This document shows, piece by piece, positions 6,072 through 7,975 of a stretch of 7,975 nt of DNA. Each line of letters begins with the position of its first letter. Position 1 is the first letter of the stretch. The position numbers and the translations under genes were made by a program. Source of the stretch: Bacteroidales bacterium UBA1800 (GTDB lineage Bacteria > Bacteroidota > Bacteroidia > Bacteroidales > VadinHA17); the NCBI GenBank assembly GCA_002319915.1, contig DCFQ01000049.1, positions 5,117 through 13,091 of the forward strand. Direction: 5' to 3'. Below the pieces are notes generated by a model that worked only from the letters and a program-made list of their open reading frames with translations, did not search any database and had not been told where the DNA came from.

Positions 6072-7064
6072 TTACTTTTCAAACGCTGCATCAAACGCAA
6101 TTTCGGACGTGGGGAAATCAGTTGCCCTGACAAAATCTACGGCTTCTCTGGCCCCGTGCTCACGGTCCATTCCGCTGTCTTCCCATTCCACCGAGAGCGG
6201 ACCCTTGTAACCTATCCTGTTCAAAGCCCTGATGATCCCTTCGAAGTTGATATTGCCGCGTCCCGGGCTCCGGAAATCCCAGTATCTTCCCCTGGTGCCG
6301 AAGTCGGTATGTCCACCGAAGACGCCTGCCTCTGCAGGGAATTCTGACCAGCTGGCATCCTTCATATGCACATGGAAGATCCGGTCGCTGAAAATATGAA
6401 TGAATTCGATATAATCGACACCCTGGTAGCCTAAATGCGACGGGTCGTAATTGAATCCGAAGGCGGGATGGTTGTCGAGCGCCTTCAGGGCCCTCCTTGC
6501 CGATGCCGTATCGAATGCGATCTCCGTGGGGTGGACTTCCAGGGCGAATTTTATCCCAAGCTTTTTATATGAGTCGAGTATCGGTTTCCAGCGCCTGGCA
6601 AAGTCGGAATACCCGTCTTCGATCATAGATGCGGGGACTGCCGGGAAAGAGTAACACAGGTGCCAGATCGGGCTTCCCGTGAAGCCGTTCACAATATCGA
6701 CGCCAAACCTTTTTGCAGCTTCTCCCGTTCTTATCATCTCTTCCGACGCACGCTTCCTTATGCCTTCCGGATCGCCATCTCCCCATACATGGGCCGGCAG
6801 GATACTCTTATGCCTTTCATCGATCCTGTCGGTGACTGCCTGGCCAACAAGGTGATTCGAAATCGCGAATGCCTTCAGGTCATATTTTTCAAGCATTTTC
6901 CTTCTTGCCTTGCAATAGGCTTCATTGGCCTTGTCAACTTCGAAGTGATCACCCCAGCATGCCAGTTCGAGGCCGTCGTACCCGAACTCATTTGCTTTTT
7001 TACAGATGGTTTCAAAAGGAAGATCGGCCCACTGGCCTGTAAATAATGTAACTGGTCTGCTCAT
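6072..7064 (-). CDS. Sugar phosphate isomerase/epimerase, xylose isomerase-like TIM barrel
   Basis: Predicted metal-dependent isomerase or epimerase of 330 aa (AP endonuclease family 2 fold), cytosolic with no signal peptide. Seen: FGYDGLELACWG (27-38) is the typical first strand block. The likely metal ligands are in order: E176 in ALEVHPTE (174-181), D207 in NYDPSHL (205-211), H233 in HVHMKD (231-236) and E293 in SVEWEDSG (291-298). H210 in the PSH motif is also a usual ligand or base. The GHTDFGTRGRYWDFRSPGRG segment (251-270) fits the substrate-side loop before the last strands. All expected residues are present, so it should be active. Known: proteins of this fold with a Gfo/Idh/MocA partner act on inosose or keto-sugars; E. 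coli YcjR, a 3-keto-sugar epimerase, is one example. Likely first gene of a - strand operon with the oxidoreductase 137 nt downstream. Exact substrate unknown. Confidence 0.93.
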   Translation of the reverse strand: MSRPVTLFTGQWADLPFETICKKANEFGYDGLELACWGDHFEVDKANEAYCKARRKMLEKYDLKAFAISNHLVGQAVTDRIDERHKSILPAHVWGDGDPEGIRKRASEEMIRTGEAAKRFGVDIVNGFTGSPIWHLCYSFPAVPASMIEDGYSDFARRWKPILDSYKKLGIKFALEVHPTEIAFDTASARRALKALDNHPAFGFNYDPSHLGYQGVDYIEFIHIFSDRIFHVHMKDASWSEFPAEAGVFGGHTDFGTRGRYWDFRSPGRGNINFEGIIRALNRIGYKGPLSVEWEDSGMDREHGAREAVDFVRATDFPTSEIAFDAAFEK

Positions 7065-7187
7065 TTTATTTGCTTTTTATTTCAGGGTAAGATAATAGAA
7101 TAACGCTAAGATAAGAAAATCCCGTTCAACGGCCCACCCTGTACTGACAGATTTTGTTTACTTTGCATTCACTTAACCGAAACAGCC
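7065..7187. promoter_or_regulatory. Divergent intergenic region, probable promoters both ways
   Basis: These 123 nt separate the - strand isomerase from the + strand nitroreductase, so both promoters should lie here. TTACTTTG (7158-7165) is a 7 of 8 match to the Bacteroidota -7 box TAnnTTTG and lies 22 nt before the nitroreductase ATG. I see no TTTG at the expected -33 distance. For the - direction no clear box is visible. CCGTTCAACGG (7122-7132) is a perfect odd-length palindrome that could be an operator. AACGCTAAGAT (7102-7112) exactly matches the reverse complement of 4757-4767 in palindrome copy 1 and may be a remnant of that element. Confidence 0.4.
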
Positions 7188-7943
7188 ATGCCCGATTTCC
7201 CAGCTTCTCTTTACAACCGGCGGACAATAAGGAAATACTCAACGGAACCCGTCCATGACCAGCTTCTCAACGACCTTCTGACAGCGGCCTGCAGGACCTC
7301 TACCACAGGAAACATGCAGGTTTACAGCATTATCGTCACAAGGGACGCGAAAATGAAGATCAGGCTCCTGCCGTTTCATTTTAACCAGAAGATGGTAACT
7401 GAGGCGCCCGTGGTGCTTACATTCTGTGCAGATTTCAACAGGTTCAGCAAATGGTGCCGCCTGAGAAACGCGGAACCGGGTTATGATAACTTCCTGTCGT
7501 TCATGACCGCAGCAATCGATGCCCTGCTGGCGGCACAGACATTTTGCGTTGCAGCAGAAGCGAAAGGGCTGGGGATATGCTATCTCGGAACCACAACTTA
7601 TATGGCGCAAAGTATAATAGAGGCGCTTGGCCTTCCGAAAGGAGTGGTCCCTGTCACGACGGTCACTGCAGGCTGGCCGGCCGAGGAGCCGGAACAGCCT
7701 GACAGGCTGCCGCTGGCTGCGATTCTCCACAGTGAGACTTACAGGGACTATACTGAAGCTGATATTGAATGCTATTATGCTGAAAAAGAGGCAAGGGACG
7801 ATTCAAGGCAGTTTGCCAGGGAAAACAACAAAGAATCACTTGCCCAGGTATTCACCGATATCAGGTACACAAAGGCGGATAACGTAGCTTTCTCCAAAAC
7901 CCTTCTACAGGTCCTTAAGGACCAGGGGTTTATGAACCACTAG
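7188..7943 (+). CDS. FMN-dependent nitroreductase family protein (NfsA/NfrA-like)
   Basis: Predicted flavoprotein oxidoreductase of 251 aa that uses NAD(P)H to reduce nitro compounds, quinones or flavins in the cytosol. Seen: NRRTIRKYS (10-18) is the FMN phosphate-binding start typical of the family. TSTTGNMQVYSIIV (37-50) matches the second conserved block, where the Asn/Gln region contacts the flavin. The middle helix block AAIDALLAAQTFCVAAEAKGLG (108-129 region) and GICYLG (129-134) follow. PDRLPLAAILHSETY (171-185) is the characteristic region of the NfsA/NfrA branch. Length is normal for that branch, and a charged C-terminal extension (189-251) probably completes the dimer interface. The true substrate is not predictable, because these enzymes are promiscuous. 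It is divergent from the isomerase gene and alone on its strand here, with its stop followed 13 nt later by an octamer repeat. No link to the sugar genes can be shown. Confidence 0.93.
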   Translation: MPDFPASLYNRRTIRKYSTEPVHDQLLNDLLTAACRTSTTGNMQVYSIIVTRDAKMKIRLLPFHFNQKMVTEAPVVLTFCADFNRFSKWCRLRNAEPGYDNFLSFMTAAIDALLAAQTFCVAAEAKGLGICYLGTTTYMAQSIIEALGLPKGVVPVTTVTAGWPAEEPEQPDRLPLAAILHSETYRDYTEADIECYYAEKEARDDSRQFARENNKESLAQVFTDIRYTKADNVAFSKTLLQVLKDQGFMNH

Positions 7944-7956
7944 GTGCTTCGCAAGT

Positions 7957-7975
7957 CGTGCAATCGTGCAATCGT
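7957..7975. repeat. Octamer tandem repeat CGTGCAAT, at least 2.4 copies
   Basis: Two perfect copies of CGTGCAAT (7957-7964 and 7965-7972) are followed by the first three bases of a third (7973-7975), where the window ends. It begins 13 nt after the nitroreductase stop codon. The unit has the same length as the repeat at the left end but a different sequence. Confidence 0.8.

Noticed and set aside
6660..7046. Open frame of 128 codons on the + strand inside the isomerase gene
   Set aside because: Antisense shadow; the isomerase on the other strand has all its expected metal ligands.
7239..7730. Open frame of 163 codons on the - strand inside the nitroreductase gene
   Set aside because: Antisense to conserved flavin-binding motifs; rich in Arg, Cys and His as expected of a shadow frame.

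Overview
This window looks like a piece of a Bacteroidota (Bacteroidetes) chromosome, probably from an uncultured or environmental member. The signs are: no Shine-Dalgarno-like motifs before the start codons, a Tat-exported lipoprotein of the Gfo/Idh/MocA family, and intergenic palindromes built from CGCAAAG units. GC content looks close to 50%. The taxonomic call is an inference from style; there is no marker gene.

Layout. Seven intact protein genes fill almost all of the window. Four lie on the + strand as one tight block (51-4678): a Tat-exported lipoprotein oxidoreductase, a polyprenyl-phosphate glycosyltransferase (GT2, GtrB/DPM1-like), a multi-spanning GT-C glycosyltransferase-like protein with a C-terminal TPR domain, and a small protein with a signal peptide and a C-terminal membrane anchor. 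Junctions are 13 nt, a 20-nt overlap and 21 nt, so they are very likely one operon. A convergent block on the - strand (7064 down to 4801) holds a TIM-barrel sugar isomerase/epimerase followed by a second, cytosolic Gfo/Idh/MocA oxidoreductase. A nitroreductase (7188-7943, +) is divergent from that block.

How the genes may work together. The GT2/GT-C pair suggests a lipid-linked sugar pathway: a sugar is loaded on undecaprenyl phosphate in the cytosol, flipped, then transferred to an acceptor outside the inner membrane. The adjacent exported oxidoreductase could oxidise a sugar in the same compartment, and the small anchored protein could be an accessory or an acceptor. That is inference. The - strand pair matches the recurring dehydrogenase plus epimerase partnership seen in 3-keto-sugar and inositol-type metabolism (for example E. 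coli YcjS/YcjR).

Non-coding structure. Two related palindromic elements (4703-4779 and 5968-6066) share the same spacing of heptamer units (9 and 20 nt). Both ends of the window are octamer tandem repeats (CATAAACG at the left, CGTGCAAT at the right). I saw no tRNA, rRNA, CRISPR array, insertion sequence or phage gene.
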